Assembly (NCBI GenBank): GCA_964613235.1
Contig: CAZTGM010000001.1
Span: 23,159-87,158 of the forward strand
Reading direction: 5' to 3'
Source of the DNA: J005 sp964613235
Lineage (GTDB): Bacteria > Pseudomonadota > Zetaproteobacteria > Mariprofundales > Mariprofundaceae
Length of the DNA stretch: 64,000 nt
The notes beneath the pieces are model-generated. The model was not told the origin of the DNA, did not search any database, and worked only from the letters and a program-made list of their open reading frames with translations. Of the stretch, positions 63,761-64,000 are shown piece by piece (within the stretch, counting starts at the first letter, position 1; each line of letters begins with the position of its first letter). The translations under genes were made by a program, and so were the position numbers.

Positions 63761-64000
63761 TCAGGGCAATACAATCCGCTCCCAGACAATTATATCAGAC
63801 AAAATAAGGCCGAATCTCATAGATCCGCATGTCTGCAAATGTAGTCCAGCACCTCGATGAATATATGGTAGCGCATTTGACGCGCCGCACCGGATGAGTT
63901 GGGATAACCGGTGATGCAGCTTCGCAGAGGAGGGTAAAATAATAATAGGGAACCTCGAAAAACCGGTTCATTTATGAGATCATGCACACAAAGCACGGAG
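63761..64000. other. Right-end region, possible insertion sequence edge
   Basis: No complete gene. A CACCGG/CCGGTG inverted repeat is at 63888-63913. From 63948 the sequence GGGAACCTCGAAAAACCGG resembles the terminal repeat of IS5-type elements, and an open frame starts with ATG at 63975 and runs off the edge. The other end is outside the window, so this is only a suggestion. Confidence 0.3.

Overview
The window is a gene-dense proteobacterial chromosome segment of about 55% GC. It is packed with housekeeping operons, many joined by ATGA- or TTGA-type overlaps. The cell is Gram-negative and LPS-bearing: lptD, surA, an AsmA-like protein, an ArnT-like transferase and a lipoprotein with a lipobox are present. 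It has ubiquinone (ubiG), the non-mevalonate isoprenoid pathway (ispD, ispF, ispH) and indirect tRNA amidation (gatCAB). Gene content fits a gamma-, beta- or zetaproteobacterium. A Mariprofundus-like zetaproteobacterium is my guess from overall gene mix, not something the sequence proves.

Layout, left to right. 1-9515 (minus): an envelope sugar-lipid module (LPG-synthase-like membrane protein, polyprenyl-phosphate glycosyltransferase, ArnT-like transferase), then yggU-yggT-proC-yggS, UDP-glucose dehydrogenase, and recR-ybaB-dnaX. 9563-13534 (minus): dksA with a strong terminator, lipB, a MoeB-rhodanese fusion, nagZ and a DppC-type permease. 13546-17166: an ASCH-domain gene and a three-gene plus-strand block (membrane protein, beta-barrel protein, nhaA) lie between dppC and its partner dppB. 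17266-24272 (plus): ubiG-lptD-surA-pdxA-yqgE-flavodoxin. 24269-32808: histidine phosphatase, folE, ychJ-ycgN, a decayed gamma-glutamylcyclotransferase, uup, ftsY, ftsEX, an unknown gene, ispDF. 33087-36065 (plus): ypjD-corB and a ferritin-like protein. 36087-46140 (minus): yajQ, UDG, fbp, two tRNAs, hup, lon, clpX, clpP, tig, then tRNA-Leu, tRNA-Lys, a secreted STN/HEAT-like protein, and tRNA-His, -Arg and -Pro. 46338-48930 (plus): hslVU and a TPR lipoprotein. 48966-53850: rsuA-rsmC-dut-coaBC-bcp and divergent ispH. 53847-54590: a small gene overrun by a miniature IS3-derived element. 54685-61910 (minus): purB, an AsmA-like gene, gatB-gatA-gatC. 62106-63760 (plus): an unknown gene and an HPP-CBS membrane protein, followed by what may be the edge of an insertion sequence.

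The strongest novelty is in outer-membrane biogenesis. LptD carries a clean insertion of about 125 residues between two strands of its periplasmic OstA domain. The insert resembles an NTF2-like fold with its two halves in swapped order. The next gene, surA, ends in an NTF2-like domain of the same type in normal order. Two adjacent assembly factors of the outer membrane therefore appear to share an accessory module.

Other points: a 428-bp IS3-derived element with two-part terminal repeats now supplies the start codon of the neighbouring gene. A 141-bp MITE-like inverted repeat lies upstream of ispD. Four convergent gene pairs overlap exactly at their stop codons. TTG start codons are frequent (glycosyltransferase, recR, lipB, dppC, lon, probably UDG).
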